In this document: positions 7,958 through 17,171 of the stretch, in pieces | Numbering within the stretch: position 1 is the stretch's first letter | Layout: every line of letters starts with the position of its first letter | NCBI GenBank assembly: GCA_000687695.1 | Contig: JHWZ01000006.1 | Location: 62,001-126,000 of the forward strand | Length of the DNA: 64,000 nucleotides | Source: Lachnospiraceae bacterium P6B14 | Lineage (GTDB): Bacteria; Bacillota; Clostridia; Lachnospirales; Lachnospiraceae | Reading direction: 5' to 3' | Translations under genes and position numbers: made by a program | Notes under the pieces: generated by a model | Told to the model about the DNA's origin: nothing | Database searches by the model: none | Seen by the model: the letters and a program-made list of their open reading frames with translations, nothing else

Positions 7958-8680
7958 ATGGCTGTAAATGGAATTGGCGGCGGACTTTCGGCTTATACGC
8001 AGTATCAGAACATGGCGGCTACAACAAAAAAGACTGATGCGACCAAAACGGCTGATACAGCTGCCGACACGGGCGTTACCGTAGAGTTCTCTGAAGAGGC
8101 TAAGGAGGCTGCTGCTGCGGCAAAGGCTGCCGAGACGGAAACGACCGAGGAAAACAAAGTGGATGAGAAGCAGGCAGCACGCGATGCTCTCATCAAAAGC
8201 CTGAACGAGCAGCTGGATGCACATACCCAGCAGATGCAGAACCTCGTTACTCAGCTTCTCGGAGGAAAACCGCAGGAGAACGGATGGTCGCTTGCAGAGA
8301 CCTACAGAAAACTCGCTGAGGCTGCAGATCCCGAAACGATCGAGCAGGCAAAGAAGGACATCGCCGAGGATGGCGAGTGGGGCGTTGAGAAGACCAGTGA
8401 AAGGATGTTCCAGATGGCAAAAGCTCTCTCAGGTGATGACCCGACAAAGGCAGATGAGATGATCGCTGCAGTTAAGAAGGGACTCAAGCAGGCTACAGAG
8501 GCTTGGGGAGAGGATCTTCCGGACATCTCACAAAAGACTGTTGACGCTACTATCAAAAAGCTTGAGCAGTGGCGCGACGGACTTACAACCAACCAGAACA
8601 GTGCTGATAAGGTTGCAGAGAAGACACAGAGCTATCTGAGCAATCAGGCTCAGGCATACACCATTGCAGGAGTGGCATGA
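7958..8680 (+). CDS. Uncharacterised protein under a sigma-28 promoter, probably motility-linked
   Basis: A 240-residue, Ala/Glu/Lys-rich, mostly helical protein with no signal peptide or membrane segment. I do not recognise the family. The start ATG 7958 has AAGGAAGG upstream; the open frame runs further upstream but lacks a ribosome site. The N-terminus (MAVNGIGGGLSAYTQYQN) and the C-terminus (SYLSNQAQAYTIAGVA) resemble the short aliphatic-polar ends of flagellar secretion substrates, with a charged low-complexity middle. Combined with the upstream sigma-28 promoter, an exported or regulatory flagellar-regulon protein is the best guess; this is inference. Confidence 0.75.
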   Translation: MAVNGIGGGLSAYTQYQNMAATTKKTDATKTADTAADTGVTVEFSEEAKEAAAAAKAAETETTEENKVDEKQAARDALIKSLNEQLDAHTQQMQNLVTQLLGGKPQENGWSLAETYRKLAEAADPETIEQAKKDIAEDGEWGVEKTSERMFQMAKALSGDDPTKADEMIAAVKKGLKQATEAWGEDLPDISQKTVDATIKKLEQWRDGLTTNQNSADKVAEKTQSYLSNQAQAYTIAGVA

Positions 8681-8697
8681 GTGATGGCGGACTGAGT

Positions 8698-8739
8698 GCC
8701 CGCGCAGACTCGGATGCAAAGCATCCTCGTTGCACGGGC
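8698..8739. repeat. Nested hairpin after the motility-linked gene
   Basis: GCCCGCGCA pairs with TGCACGGGC (one mismatch) and encloses a perfect inner stem GGATGC-AAA-GCATCC. There is no U-run, so it may stabilise the transcript rather than end it; the terminator element at 8748 follows. Confidence 0.6.
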
Positions 8740-8747
8740 GCCTTCAC

Positions 8748-8815
8748 CTAAACAAAAAAGAGAGAACCTACGTGCAAGCACGATGTTCTCTCTTTTATTG
8801 TTTAGTCTCAGTCCG
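8748..8815. repeat. 68-bp palindromic repeat, copy 2, acting as bidirectional terminator
   Basis: Same length and flanks as the copy at 4087-4154. About eight differences, several of them paired changes that keep the stem (GAGGGAAC/GTTCCCTC there, GAGAGAAC/GTTCTCTC here). It again lies between two convergent genes and its right end overlaps the stop codon of the gene ending at 8808. Confidence 0.8.
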
Positions 8816-9254
8816 CATCCAGCATCTCTTCAAGTATCCCCGCCGCATATGCAACGAGCTCCGGACACGGACGCTTTTTATAATACTCTTCGGTTCGCTC
8901 CTCGGCATCAGGTCCGGGCTTTACCGATACTCCCTCCAAAAGCTCCCTGCAAAGGATCGAACCATTGTCTTTTTTAAAACGTTCCATGAACTCTCTCACC
9001 AGATGGTAGTGATCATTTTTTTCATCTAATGCTTTCGGATCACCATACCCTTTTACTATTCCCAAAACCATGAGCGCACCGCTGACGCCTCCGCATACTT
9101 CACGCATACGTCCCATGCCGGCACCAAACGATGACGCTATCTTCGCCGATGTCTCCCTGTCGAGTCCTGTCACATCCTCAAATGCACATAACACCGACTG
9201 GGCACAGTTATAGCCCTCAGTAAAAAGATCCTTAGCCACGCTTTTGTGATCCAT
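8808..9254 (-). CDS. C_GCAxxG_C_C family (putative redox) protein
   Basis: A 148-residue small cytosolic protein. The family pattern of spaced cysteines is clear: GYNCAQSV near residue 17, the glycine-rich block SFGAGMGRMREVCGGVSGA near 43-61, LCREL near 101 and PCPELV near 130. The family is presumed redox- or metal-related but has no firm function. The start ATG 9254 lies three bases after the stop of the large EAL protein gene, and its ribosome site AAAGGAG is within that gene's last codons, so the two genes are translationally coupled. Confidence 0.9.
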   Translation of the reverse strand: MDHKSVAKDLFTEGYNCAQSVLCAFEDVTGLDRETSAKIASSFGAGMGRMREVCGGVSGALMVLGIVKGYGDPKALDEKNDHYHLVREFMERFKKDNGSILCRELLEGVSVKPGPDAEERTEEYYKKRPCPELVAYAAGILEEMLDAD

Positions 9255-9257
9255 TAT

Positions 9258-12200
9258 CTACTCCTTTATTTCAATTACTTCATCATTTATCGTATACTTA
9301 CATCTGGCCACATCCAGATCAAGATGCTCCTTGCAGGCTACTGTATCCGCCGGCACCTCTGTTTTTATCTTCACAATTATGTCGGAGTTAGCCAGCTTCA
9401 CAGATGTATCACCGTTTTTGGAGCCGATTATCATGGCATCATGACCATGACCCTCTCCCTTGATCCCCGTGTATGACGTGGTGAGATCAGTATGGCCATT
9501 CAGTGCACCCAGACATGTCGATCTGTCTCCACGTGCGTTGACGGATACCCCCGTACTGTCAAACTCTATCTGGGCCAGGTCCCCATCAACTGTTCCGATA
9601 CATGCTATGGAAGAACCACCTACAAATGTTTTAACTGCACACTTGTAGAACTTTATTCTGGCATTGCCTTTCATCGAGCCGATACAAAGTCCGGATGTAA
9701 GTGAGAACTCAGATGTGAAGGCGCACTCACTGATCCTGAGATCGACATCACCTGTTACGGCTCCGACACCTACACACTTGTTTGAGCTCGCCTCAAGTAA
9801 ATACTTACCACGCTGGATCGATATCTTTCCACCGAGGCCCGAGCCGATACATACACCCTTTTTTCCTGAGGTGTCAATATGCACCTCACCATCCTGATGG
9901 AATACGATTCGTCCGTTTGCGGACTGAAGATCGTTTCCTATACCGAAAAATTCCTCGGAGTCAAGGATGATATTCAGATCACCGGTTCCCTCCAGGGTCA
10001 GCTTTGCTCCCTCGGGAACGCGGATACCACCACGCTTTAACACATTCTCTCCGTGAAGTATCAGAGTCACATCAGCTCCCTCTCCGATATCGATGCACGG
10101 ATGACCTTTTATATTAGTGAAATAAACATTCTCAAATGTCAACACACCGTTAAAGTTCGGTGCTATCCTCATGTTCAGATTCGTAGGCATACCCGGTGCT
10201 CCGGTAAATGTCACATCGCGACATATCGGATTATCCTCACCCACTACGATATCCGAGTAGCCTTCCTTTGTAAGTGTATTTAACGGAACTCTGACCGTAC
10301 GTCCCGCTTTGTATGAACGTCTGGTCAATCCGCCTTCCCGACGTTCCTTAACATACTGCTTCATCTCTTCTTTGATCTTGCCGCCTATCTCCGTGATGAT
10401 CTCAGGAGCAGGCTTCGAGGTATAATAACCCTGTATCAGATCCGCGCCGAGATGTATGACCATACGCAGCTCCTCTGAGGTCTCGACACCCTCAGCCAAA
10501 GCCATGATATCATTGTCATGACAGAAATTGATAATCTCTCTTACGAAGTATTGCTTCTGCGGTCTGTCCTGAATATCACTCAAAAGAGAGCGATCGATCT
10601 TTACATACTCAGGCATGTAACGAAGCAGGTTGGCTATGTTGGAATACCCCGTACCGTAATCATCAACTGCCATCTCTATTTTCTTCTTATGGAAGTAATC
10701 CTTGAGTCTGTCGAGTTCCTCATCGATGACCTCCGCTTCCTCAGTCATCTCCACGACAACATATTTATGAACCTTGTCAAACAGAGCATCCATCTCACTG
10801 TAGACTGACTGGCTGAGTTTGACTCCCGGGATACTGTTGATGAATACCTTTCTTCCGCCAAAAAGCTCCGGACTCTCATCTATCATACTGAGCACATTTA
10901 AAAATGTTGCTTTCTCAACATCGGCGAGACGTCCCATCATACCACTGTATTTTATAATACTTAAAGGAGATACTCTCCTCTCCGTACTTGAGCGCATCAG
11001 CGCCTCAAATCCATATACTTCGCCATCTTCCACTTTTACGATCGGCTGGAAATAGTATGTAAAAAGATTCTCATCGAGAAGCATTTCCACTGTCTCGCAA
11101 TCAGCCTTTTCTTCTCCAGCCAGCTGCTCGATGGCCTGAACCTTTGCGAACTTCCGCGCTTCATTATTTTTCATCTCGGAAATATGCAGAGACGCGGTAC
11201 GTCTCAACGACTCAAAGCTTCTTGATACCTGCTCTATCCACTGACGGTAAACAATATCATATGATCTAATCGGTTCCAGATAGCGAACTACAGCATAACC
11301 GAAACACTCATCCTCATAGAACACCGGAGTAAAGAAATACGCACCGGGCTCATCGTCATCTCCAAGCCCCGGCAAAAGCTCCTTCGTCTCAAATGTATCC
11401 GTCAGATCTACACAACCATCCGCTCCGTCACTGTGATAGCAAACCGCATGGATCATGTATTTGTCGTAGCCATCATTTTTACTGTGGATAGCCTCCTCAT
11501 GATCCAGCTCACCCCATGTGCGCTGCAGGCAAAGATGGAACTCCTTAACATCGTTTATCTGATATGCATAGGTGTATACTGTACTCAAAAATCCCATGAG
11601 GTTGACCTGACTCATCAGATCATCCGCCATGAAATTGTTTATCGAATAGTATCCATCCGTAGAAAGATCTGTTCCCCAGTTCTCACGAATATTCGGGAGT
11701 GGCTGGATCACTCCGTCGTGACAGCCACAGCTCGGTCCGGTCACGATCTCCGCCCTTCCTTTAAACTCCCCGACTTCCTTCCCTTGCATTTTTGCAAGCA
11801 GGTACTCAGCCGCATATATGCCGCATTGTTTCGCGGGAACAATCGCAGACGTGAGAGGTACCGGAGATGTACGTCCCTCCTCCGTGGAATCAAAACCGAC
11901 CACAGCAATATCATCGGGAATATGATATCCCCTTTCGGTCAACGCTTCGCACACACCGATGGCCATCTGGTCATTTGCACATGCGATCGCCTCAGGTATC
12001 CCCGCGTCTCCCGACAGAATCTGATCCACACAAAGCCGACCGCTCCTATACCAGAAATCACCGTAAATAATCCTGTCCTCACGTACCTCGAGCCCATGAT
12101 CCTTCATCGCCTGCTTGTATGCTTCGAGTCGCTGTTTGGCGTGAGGGTGCCATTTTTTACCTGTCAAAAATGCTATGTCGTTGTAGTGATGATCCTCGAT

Positions 12201-12581
12201 GAGATGTGATACTATCTCAAAGATAGGAGTATAACCATCCGTACATACTGAGTCAAAATAAGGACTTGTCTGCTCGATAACAATAACCGGTTTATCGAAA
12301 CCCTCGTGGAGCTCCTCCTCGAGACGTTCTGCTATACCGGTTGACTGGATAGTATCCTTGAGCATAACAACAGACTCAAACAGATTGTAATTAAAAAGAG
12401 AAAAAATATTCGACTCGCCCATCTCACGATCGGCTGTAGACTGGTATTTTCTATACATTGAAAAGACACAAACGTCGTAGTTCTCACGTTGCGTCTGTGA
12501 CAAAAATCCTTCTATAAATCGGCGCTGATACTCTTCATCGGCTTGTCCGACGAGTATCGCTATTCTTTTACGTTTTGCCAA
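9258..12581 (-). CDS. Cytosolic LacI-type sensor, EAL phosphodiesterase and C-terminal beta-helix protein
   Basis: A very large soluble protein (about 1107 residues). Residues 1-300 resemble the ligand-binding part of LacI-type regulators (RIAILVGQADEEYQRRFIEG, AIACANDQMAIGVCEAL, VVGFDSTEEG) but with no helix-turn-helix. A linker sensor region follows. Residues about 510-745 are an EAL domain keeping the key residues in YGFEALMRS, VVEMTEEAE, VDDYGTGYSN, VKIDRSLL and LAEGVET, so c-di-GMP hydrolysis is expected. Residues about 790-1100 show glycine-turn repeats of the GIGS/CIGS type, like a right-handed beta-helix or carbohydrate-binding module. No signal peptide is present. I prefer TTG 12581 (AAAGGA at 7 nt) over ATG 12599, whose only purine-rich stretch touches it. 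Confidence 0.85.
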   Translation of the reverse strand: MAKRKRIAILVGQADEEYQRRFIEGFLSQTQRENYDVCVFSMYRKYQSTADREMGESNIFSLFNYNLFESVVMLKDTIQSTGIAERLEEELHEGFDKPVIVIEQTSPYFDSVCTDGYTPIFEIVSHLIEDHHYNDIAFLTGKKWHPHAKQRLEAYKQAMKDHGLEVREDRIIYGDFWYRSGRLCVDQILSGDAGIPEAIACANDQMAIGVCEALTERGYHIPDDIAVVGFDSTEEGRTSPVPLTSAIVPAKQCGIYAAEYLLAKMQGKEVGEFKGRAEIVTGPSCGCHDGVIQPLPNIRENWGTDLSTDGYYSINNFMADDLMSQVNLMGFLSTVYTYAYQINDVKEFHLCLQRTWGELDHEEAIHSKNDGYDKYMIHAVCYHSDGADGCVDLTDTFETKELLPGLGDDDEPGAYFFTPVFYEDECFGYAVVRYLEPIRSYDIVYRQWIEQVSRSFESLRRTASLHISEMKNNEARKFAKVQAIEQLAGEEKADCETVEMLLDENLFTYYFQPIVKVEDGEVYGFEALMRSSTERRVSPLSIIKYSGMMGRLADVEKATFLNVLSMIDESPELFGGRKVFINSIPGVKLSQSVYSEMDALFDKVHKYVVVEMTEEAEVIDEELDRLKDYFHKKKIEMAVDDYGTGYSNIANLLRYMPEYVKIDRSLLSDIQDRPQKQYFVREIINFCHDNDIMALAEGVETSEELRMVIHLGADLIQGYYTSKPAPEIITEIGGKIKEEMKQYVKERREGGLTRRSYKAGRTVRVPLNTLTKEGYSDIVVGEDNPICRDVTFTGAPGMPTNLNMRIAPNFNGVLTFENVYFTNIKGHPCIDIGEGADVTLILHGENVLKRGGIRVPEGAKLTLEGTGDLNIILDSEEFFGIGNDLQSANGRIVFHQDGEVHIDTSGKKGVCIGSGLGGKISIQRGKYLLEASSNKCVGVGAVTGDVDLRISECAFTSEFSLTSGLCIGSMKGNARIKFYKCAVKTFVGGSSIACIGTVDGDLAQIEFDSTGVSVNARGDRSTCLGALNGHTDLTTSYTGIKGEGHGHDAMIIGSKNGDTSVKLANSDIIVKIKTEVPADTVACKEHLDLDVARCKYTINDEVIEIKE

Positions 12582-12631
12582 TCTATGATCCTTTCTCATT
12601 CCTTTTAACAAGCGCCCTTTGCGCACATTTC

Positions 12632-12660
12632 ATTATAACATATACACAAGTAAAAGGCAA
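12632..12660 (-). promoter_or_regulatory. Promoter of the LacI-type/EAL gene
   Basis: Minus-strand TTGCCT, a 17-nt spacer and perfect TATAAT. Its predicted start near 12625 lies after the GTG at 12626, which argues against that codon as the translation start. Confidence 0.75.
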
Positions 12661-12672
12661 TAGCGCATTTAC

Positions 12673-13893
12673 CTAGTGAATAGTCAATTCGGGGATACTA
12701 TATGAGGTTATCATATCGAGTATCTCATCCGCATCCTGTTCCTTCGTCATGATCGGAAGCTCACGAACGTTATTCGCGGTGATCATGGTTATAACATTTG
12801 TATCTCCGGCGAAGCCGGCTCCTTCGGTTCTTAAATTGTTTGCCACGATCATATCAGCGTTTTTCTTCTCAAGCTTTTTCCTCGCGTTTTCCACGAGGTC
12901 CTCTGTCTCCATGGCAAAACCGCAGATGAACTGACCGGGCTTTTTATTCTCGCCAAGCCACGCCAGTATATCCGTGGTCGGCTTCAGTTCTATGGCAGGA
13001 ACTCCGTCTTCTTTTTTTATCTTTTTATCCGATGTATCCGTCGGAGTATAATCCGCAACTGCAGCTGACTTTATGATGATATCACTGTCGGCGTGATCCT
13101 TTACCGCATTGAACATTTCCTCCGCTGACTCTATATGGATAACGTTGGTTTTTATGGGATCAGGAAGGTCAGTTGTCCCTGATATCAGAGTCACCTCAGC
13201 TCCTCTTCTCATCGCTGCACGCGCAATAGCATAGCCCATCTTTCCGGTAGAGTGGTTGGTGATATAACGAACCGGGTCGATACTCTCCTTCGTAGGGCCT
13301 GCAGTGACTAAGACTTTTTTCCCGGAAAGATCCTTTTTATCTTCTATTGTAAAAAGAAGATGCTCTAACAAAACATCCGTCAATGGAAGCCTGCCCTTAC
13401 CGCTGACTCCGCAGGCAAGTCTACCCTCATCCGGCTCGATTATTTCATATCCGTATTTCTTTAATTTTTCAAGATTATCCTGAAGGATCTCCGACTCATA
13501 CATGCCCGTATTCATAGCCGGCGCAATGAGCTTTTTACAACCCGCAGCCATTATCGTGGTAGTGAGCATATCATTCGCGATACCTCCTGCAATCTTACCG
13601 ATCACATTTGCAGATGCAGGTGCAACCAAAAACGCATCAGCCTTCTGAGCCAGAGAAACGTGCTCAATATTGTAATTAAAATTGCGGTCAAAGGTGTCAA
13701 CCAAACACTTGTGATTTGTAAGTGTTTCAAACGTTATGGGATTGATAAAATTGGTTGCGTTTTTCGTCATTATTACATAGGTATCCACACCCTTTTTTAC
13801 AAGAGTGCTTACCAGATCCGCAATCTTGTACGCGGCGATGGAACCTGTAACCCCGACGATAACCGTTTTATTATTATACTTATTATCAGACAT
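12673..13893 (-). CDS. coaBC: Bifunctional CoaBC (phosphopantothenate-cysteine ligase / PPC decarboxylase)
   Basis: A 406-residue enzyme that joins cysteine to phosphopantothenate and decarboxylates the product to phosphopantetheine. The N-terminal flavin decarboxylase half shows GVTGSIAAYK, the catalytic His in IEHVSLAQ, PAMNTGMYE and the active-site Cys in GRLACGVSG. The C-terminal CTP-dependent ligase half shows AGPTKESIDPVRYITNHSTGKMG and KKEDG. It ends the pantothenate operon, so the whole route from ketoisovalerate to phosphopantetheine is encoded together. ATG 13893 is preceded by GGAGG-like bases. Confidence 0.97.
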   Translation of the reverse strand: MSDNKYNNKTVIVGVTGSIAAYKIADLVSTLVKKGVDTYVIMTKNATNFINPITFETLTNHKCLVDTFDRNFNYNIEHVSLAQKADAFLVAPASANVIGKIAGGIANDMLTTTIMAAGCKKLIAPAMNTGMYESEILQDNLEKLKKYGYEIIEPDEGRLACGVSGKGRLPLTDVLLEHLLFTIEDKKDLSGKKVLVTAGPTKESIDPVRYITNHSTGKMGYAIARAAMRRGAEVTLISGTTDLPDPIKTNVIHIESAEEMFNAVKDHADSDIIIKSAAVADYTPTDTSDKKIKKEDGVPAIELKPTTDILAWLGENKKPGQFICGFAMETEDLVENARKKLEKKNADMIVANNLRTEGAGFAGDTNVITMITANNVRELPIMTKEQDADEILDMITSYSIPELTIH

Positions 13894-13952
13894 AATTTTC
13901 CTCCATATTACCCCTGATACAACCTGTGAATACGAAACTCAGATGTCTCTTG

Positions 13953-14336
13953 TCAACGGATCTGACCGTGAGTTTCCTTATCATCAAGTGATACTATTTG
14001 GTTGTCGTCATCAACAAAAACAACCTTCGGTTTGTGCGTCTTTACTTCTTCTTCCGAAAGCTCACAGTAACACATGATGATCACCTTGTCTCCTACGCTT
14101 ACCTCTCTGGCTGCAGCACCGTTCAGACACACCATCCCGCTGCCACGTTCACCCGTGATAACATAGGTCTCAAATCTGGATCCGTTGTTTACATCCACCA
14201 CCTGTACCTTCTCGTACTCAAGTATGCCTGCCGCCTCCATCAAAAGCGGATCAATGGTGATCGATCCGACATAGTCGAGCTCAGCCTGCACGACCGTGGC
14301 ACGATGGATCTTTCCTTTTAACATATGAAGTACCAT
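13953..14336 (-). CDS. panD: Aspartate 1-decarboxylase PanD (proenzyme)
   Basis: A 127-residue pyruvoyl enzyme making beta-alanine from aspartate. The self-cleavage site Gly-Ser is in YVGSITID at residues 24-25 and the start [11 protein letters not shown] is typical. [15 protein letters not shown] is the conserved central block. ATG 14336 is preceded by GGAGGAAGAACC. It lies between panC and coaBC and supplies one of the two substrates of PanC. Confidence 0.97.
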   Translation of the reverse strand: MVLHMLKGKIHRATVVQAELDYVGSITIDPLLMEAAGILEYEKVQVVDVNNGSRFETYVITGERGSGMVCLNGAAAREVSVGDKVIIMCYCELSEEEVKTHKPKVVFVDDDNQIVSLDDKETHGQIR

Positions 14337-14394
14337 GGTTCTTCCTCCGTTTCTTCCCTTACTGATCTGTTATTTTTTATCAGTATTTTTTTAC

Positions 14395-15246
14395 TTATGC
14401 TTCGTAAATGAAGTTGTCAATAAGTCTTGTCTTTCCGATATATACCGCCACAGCTACAAGCACGGATCCCTCGATAGTATCAATCGGCTCTATGGAATCA
14501 AAGTCAACTGCTTCCACATAATCAATCTTTGCGAGAGGCTCTGCCTCTATAGTCTTGGTGACGATCTCCTTGATAACGGAAGCATTTTTTTCTCCTGCTT
14601 CCACCTTCTGCTTTCCTGCCGAAAGTGCCTTGTTCAGCACGGTTGCTGCCCGGCGCTCCTCGGGTGAAAGATAAGTATTCCTGGAGCTCTTCGCGAGACC
14701 GTCATCCTCTCGTATGATCGGACAGCCTACTATCTCCAGATCAAAGTTTAAGTCACGAACCATGCGTCTGATCACTGCGAGCTGCTGGGCATCCTTTTGT
14801 CCGAAATATGCTCTGTCCGGTCCGACAATATGAAAGAGTTTTGAGCAGACCGTACACACTCCACGAAAATGAGTAGGTCTGGTCTTACCGCAGAGATTCT
14901 TTGTCACATGATCCATATCAACAAATGTACAGAAATCATCCTCATACATATCAGCCGGTTCCGGATGGAAGATCAGATCAGCACCCGTATCCTCACACAG
15001 CTTTGCATCTCTGTCGAGATCTCTCGGATATGTTGCCAGATCCTCGTTCGGTCCGAACTGAATCGGATTTACAAAAACGCTCACTACCGTTTTATCATTC
15101 TGCTCTACCGACTTTTTGATCAGGCTCTGGTGTCCCTCATGAAGGTATCCCATCGTCGGAACAAGCCCTACCGATAAGCCCTGCTTTCTCCATTCCTTTA
15201 CTTTTTTTCTCACCTCATCAGGTGATGACTTAATTTCAATACTCAT
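14395..15246 (-). CDS. panC: Pantothenate synthetase PanC
   Basis: A 283-residue ATP-dependent ligase of pantoate and beta-alanine. The nucleotidyl-transferase signature is present as VPTMGYLHEGHQSLI near residues 29-43, plus FVNPIQFGPNEDLATYPR and YFGQKDAQQLAVI and the KSSRN loop. Its length is normal for the family. It is the third gene of the pan operon, 65 nt after panB. Confidence 0.97.
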   Translation of the reverse strand: MSIEIKSSPDEVRKKVKEWRKQGLSVGLVPTMGYLHEGHQSLIKKSVEQNDKTVVSVFVNPIQFGPNEDLATYPRDLDRDAKLCEDTGADLIFHPEPADMYEDDFCTFVDMDHVTKNLCGKTRPTHFRGVCTVCSKLFHIVGPDRAYFGQKDAQQLAVIRRMVRDLNFDLEIVGCPIIREDDGLAKSSRNTYLSPEERRAATVLNKALSAGKQKVEAGEKNASVIKEIVTKTIEAEPLAKIDYVEAVDFDSIEPIDTIEGSVLVAVAVYIGKTRLIDNFIYEA

Positions 15247-15311
15247 AAAACAAACCTCCTATCATGTAGTGCAGGAAACAGCTGACAGCCGTCAGCGTTT
15301 CCGGACGTCTT

Positions 15312-16145
15312 CTAGTATAGCTTTTCTATTACATCATCATCGATCTTAAACGTATGAGCCTCAGCAGGAAACGCTCCGCTTCCTACCTCATCGATATAAC
15401 CCGCGATCGCTTCTTTCATGATGTCTCCGACCTTCGCATACTGCTTTACAAACTTCGGAACAAAATCAGAATACATTCCAAGCATGTCGGCATAAACAAG
15501 TACCTGTCCATCGCAGCCTGCTCCGGCTCCGATTCCTATGGTCGGGATATGAAGCTTCTCTGTTACCAATGAAGCCAGCTTAGCAGGCACACACTCCATA
15601 ACCACGGCAAATGCTCCTGCTTCCTCGACAGCCAGTGCCTCCTCTATCAGAAGTCTCGCTGCCGCTTCAGTCTTCGCCTGAACCTTAAACCCGCCAAATG
15701 CATTCACAGATTGCGGTGTCATTCCTATATGTGCACACACCGGGATACCGGACTCGGTCATCGCCTTTATCTGAGGACACACTCTGTGTCCGCCCTCAAG
15801 CTTCACCGCGTCGGCTCCGCCTTCCTTCATAAGTCGTCCGGCATTTTTCAATGCCTCCTCTACCGAAACCTGGTATGACATAAACGGCATGTCGATTATG
15901 AGGAGCGCGTTTTTTGCTCCGCGCGATACCGCCGCTCCATGGTGTATCATGTCCTCCATGGTCACCGGTATCGTATCCTCATATCCCAGGACAACGTTTC
16001 CGAGTGAATCTCCCACAAGGATCGAGTTTACCCCGGCCTCGTCGATAAGCTTTGCCGTCGAGTAGTCGTAGGCCGTGAGCATTGTTAGTTTTTTCCCCTC
16101 TTCCTTCGCCTGACGAAATGTCAGTACCGTGTTTTTCTTTCCCAT
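15312..16145 (-). CDS. panB: Ketopantoate hydroxymethyltransferase PanB
   Basis: A 277-residue enzyme converting 2-ketoisovalerate to ketopantoate with methylene-tetrahydrofolate. The metal and substrate motif [13 protein letters not shown], the core block [21 protein letters not shown] and the Glu in VMECVP are all present. I start it at ATG 16145 (AAAGGAAG upstream) rather than the further upstream frame start, which would overlap the previous gene without a ribosome site. Confidence 0.97.
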   Translation of the reverse strand: MGKKNTVLTFRQAKEEGKKLTMLTAYDYSTAKLIDEAGVNSILVGDSLGNVVLGYEDTIPVTMEDMIHHGAAVSRGAKNALLIIDMPFMSYQVSVEEALKNAGRLMKEGGADAVKLEGGHRVCPQIKAMTESGIPVCAHIGMTPQSVNAFGGFKVQAKTEAAARLLIEEALAVEEAGAFAVVMECVPAKLASLVTEKLHIPTIGIGAGAGCDGQVLVYADMLGMYSDFVPKFVKQYAKVGDIMKEAIAGYIDEVGSGAFPAEAHTFKIDDDVIEKLY

Positions 16146-16161
16146 TTTTCTTCCTTTCCGG

Positions 16162-17013
16162 TCAGATCTCACTAGCGAGTATCTGCCTCATAGGTTCGTA
16201 ATCCCTTCCGGGATTCTTTTTGGTGGCTATATCTATAAGACGCACGGCAAGCGGAATATATATCGCCTTCTCCTCCGACGTCATAGCTTCAATATGATGT
16301 CTCACCGTTTCCGAATCGCCACGCTCGATGGGCCCCGTCAGTGCTGCGACCGGACCATTTTTGATCATGGATGACGTGTTCTTTTCGATGAGCGGTGTCA
16401 ATATCCCCACCGCGTCCTCATCCGAAAATCCGCAATCGGAGAGCATGGAAAGACTCATGCCATAAAGTCCTACCATAAGGTTGCTCGCCACACTCGCCGC
16501 GGCATGATAACGCATCTTTTTTTCTCTGTCGATCACAAACACTCTGTGACCCAATCCTTCAAAAAGCGCGCGCATATAATCCACCGCAGACTCGTCGCCT
16601 TCCATGGTAAGCATAGCTGTATGAAGTTGTCGGTAATCGGAAAACTTGTCGCTGAATGCGAACATTGGATGGATGGAAACGCCTGTTGCTCCGGTCGTTT
16701 CGATCCCTTGAAAAAGCATCGATGATAATGACCCACTGAATATCCCTATGATCTTTTCATTGATATCCATGGTTTTGATCTTTTCCCACACCGAAGCTAT
16801 TGCATCATCCGGCGTTGCGATGAAGATCACATCGCTTGACGCAACGATCTCCGAGATAGAACCCGTCGCGCAGGTTTCGACAAAAGTCGCGGCCTCGTCC
16901 GCGCTTTCCCGATTTGTGTCGTAGTACCCCGTGACCGTAACATCCTTCTCCGACAGGTATTTCCCCATCGAGCAGGCCACCTTACCGGCCCCGATAAATC
17001 CTACTTTTTTCAT
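16162..17013 (-). CDS. panG: Rossmann/DUF2520 protein, probable ketopantoate reductase (PanG type)
   Basis: A 283-residue NAD(P)-binding protein: [16 protein letters not shown] at the N-terminus is the dinucleotide motif, and the C-terminal half (about 130-275) matches the helical DUF2520 domain with HPMFAFSD and [13 protein letters not shown]. No panE is present in the operon. PanG, reported in Francisella and Firmicutes as an alternative ketopantoate reductase, fits both the domain type and the position at the head of panB-panC-panD-coaBC. The PanG identity is inferred from that context. ATG 17013 has AGAAGGGGGTG upstream. Confidence 0.8.
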   Translation of the reverse strand: MKKVGFIGAGKVACSMGKYLSEKDVTVTGYYDTNRESADEAATFVETCATGSISEIVASSDVIFIATPDDAIASVWEKIKTMDINEKIIGIFSGSLSSMLFQGIETTGATGVSIHPMFAFSDKFSDYRQLHTAMLTMEGDESAVDYMRALFEGLGHRVFVIDREKKMRYHAAASVASNLMVGLYGMSLSMLSDCGFSDEDAVGILTPLIEKNTSSMIKNGPVAALTGPIERGDSETVRHHIEAMTSEEKAIYIPLAVRLIDIATKKNPGRDYEPMRQILASEI

Positions 17014-17115
17014 GGCCTCACCCCCTTCTCAAAGGGCAGGTCACTCTCATCGTTTGATGCAGTTTCTTCCGAATACCGCTCGTATAAATGAGCATCGATC
17101 TAGCAATGCGTACTT

Positions 17116-17144
17116 ATATTAGCATAAAAAAATGGCTTTGTCAA
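17116..17144 (-). promoter_or_regulatory. Promoter of the pan-coaBC operon
   Basis: Minus-strand perfect TTGACA, a 17-nt spacer and TAATAT. The -35 box sits inside the 3' half of the trpF terminator hairpin, so the two elements share sequence. Confidence 0.85.
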
Positions 17145-17169
17145 CGATTTAACAAAGTCATTTTTATGT
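17126..17169 (-). terminator. Terminator after trpF
   Basis: Hairpin AAATGACTTTGTT paired with GACAAAGCCATTT on the minus strand, followed by a run of seven T. Confidence 0.8.
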
Positions 17170-17171
17170 CA

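Noticed and set aside
11433-12209. 258-codon plus-strand frame opposite the LacI-type/EAL gene
   Set aside because: It lies fully antisense to conserved domains and lacks a ribosome site.
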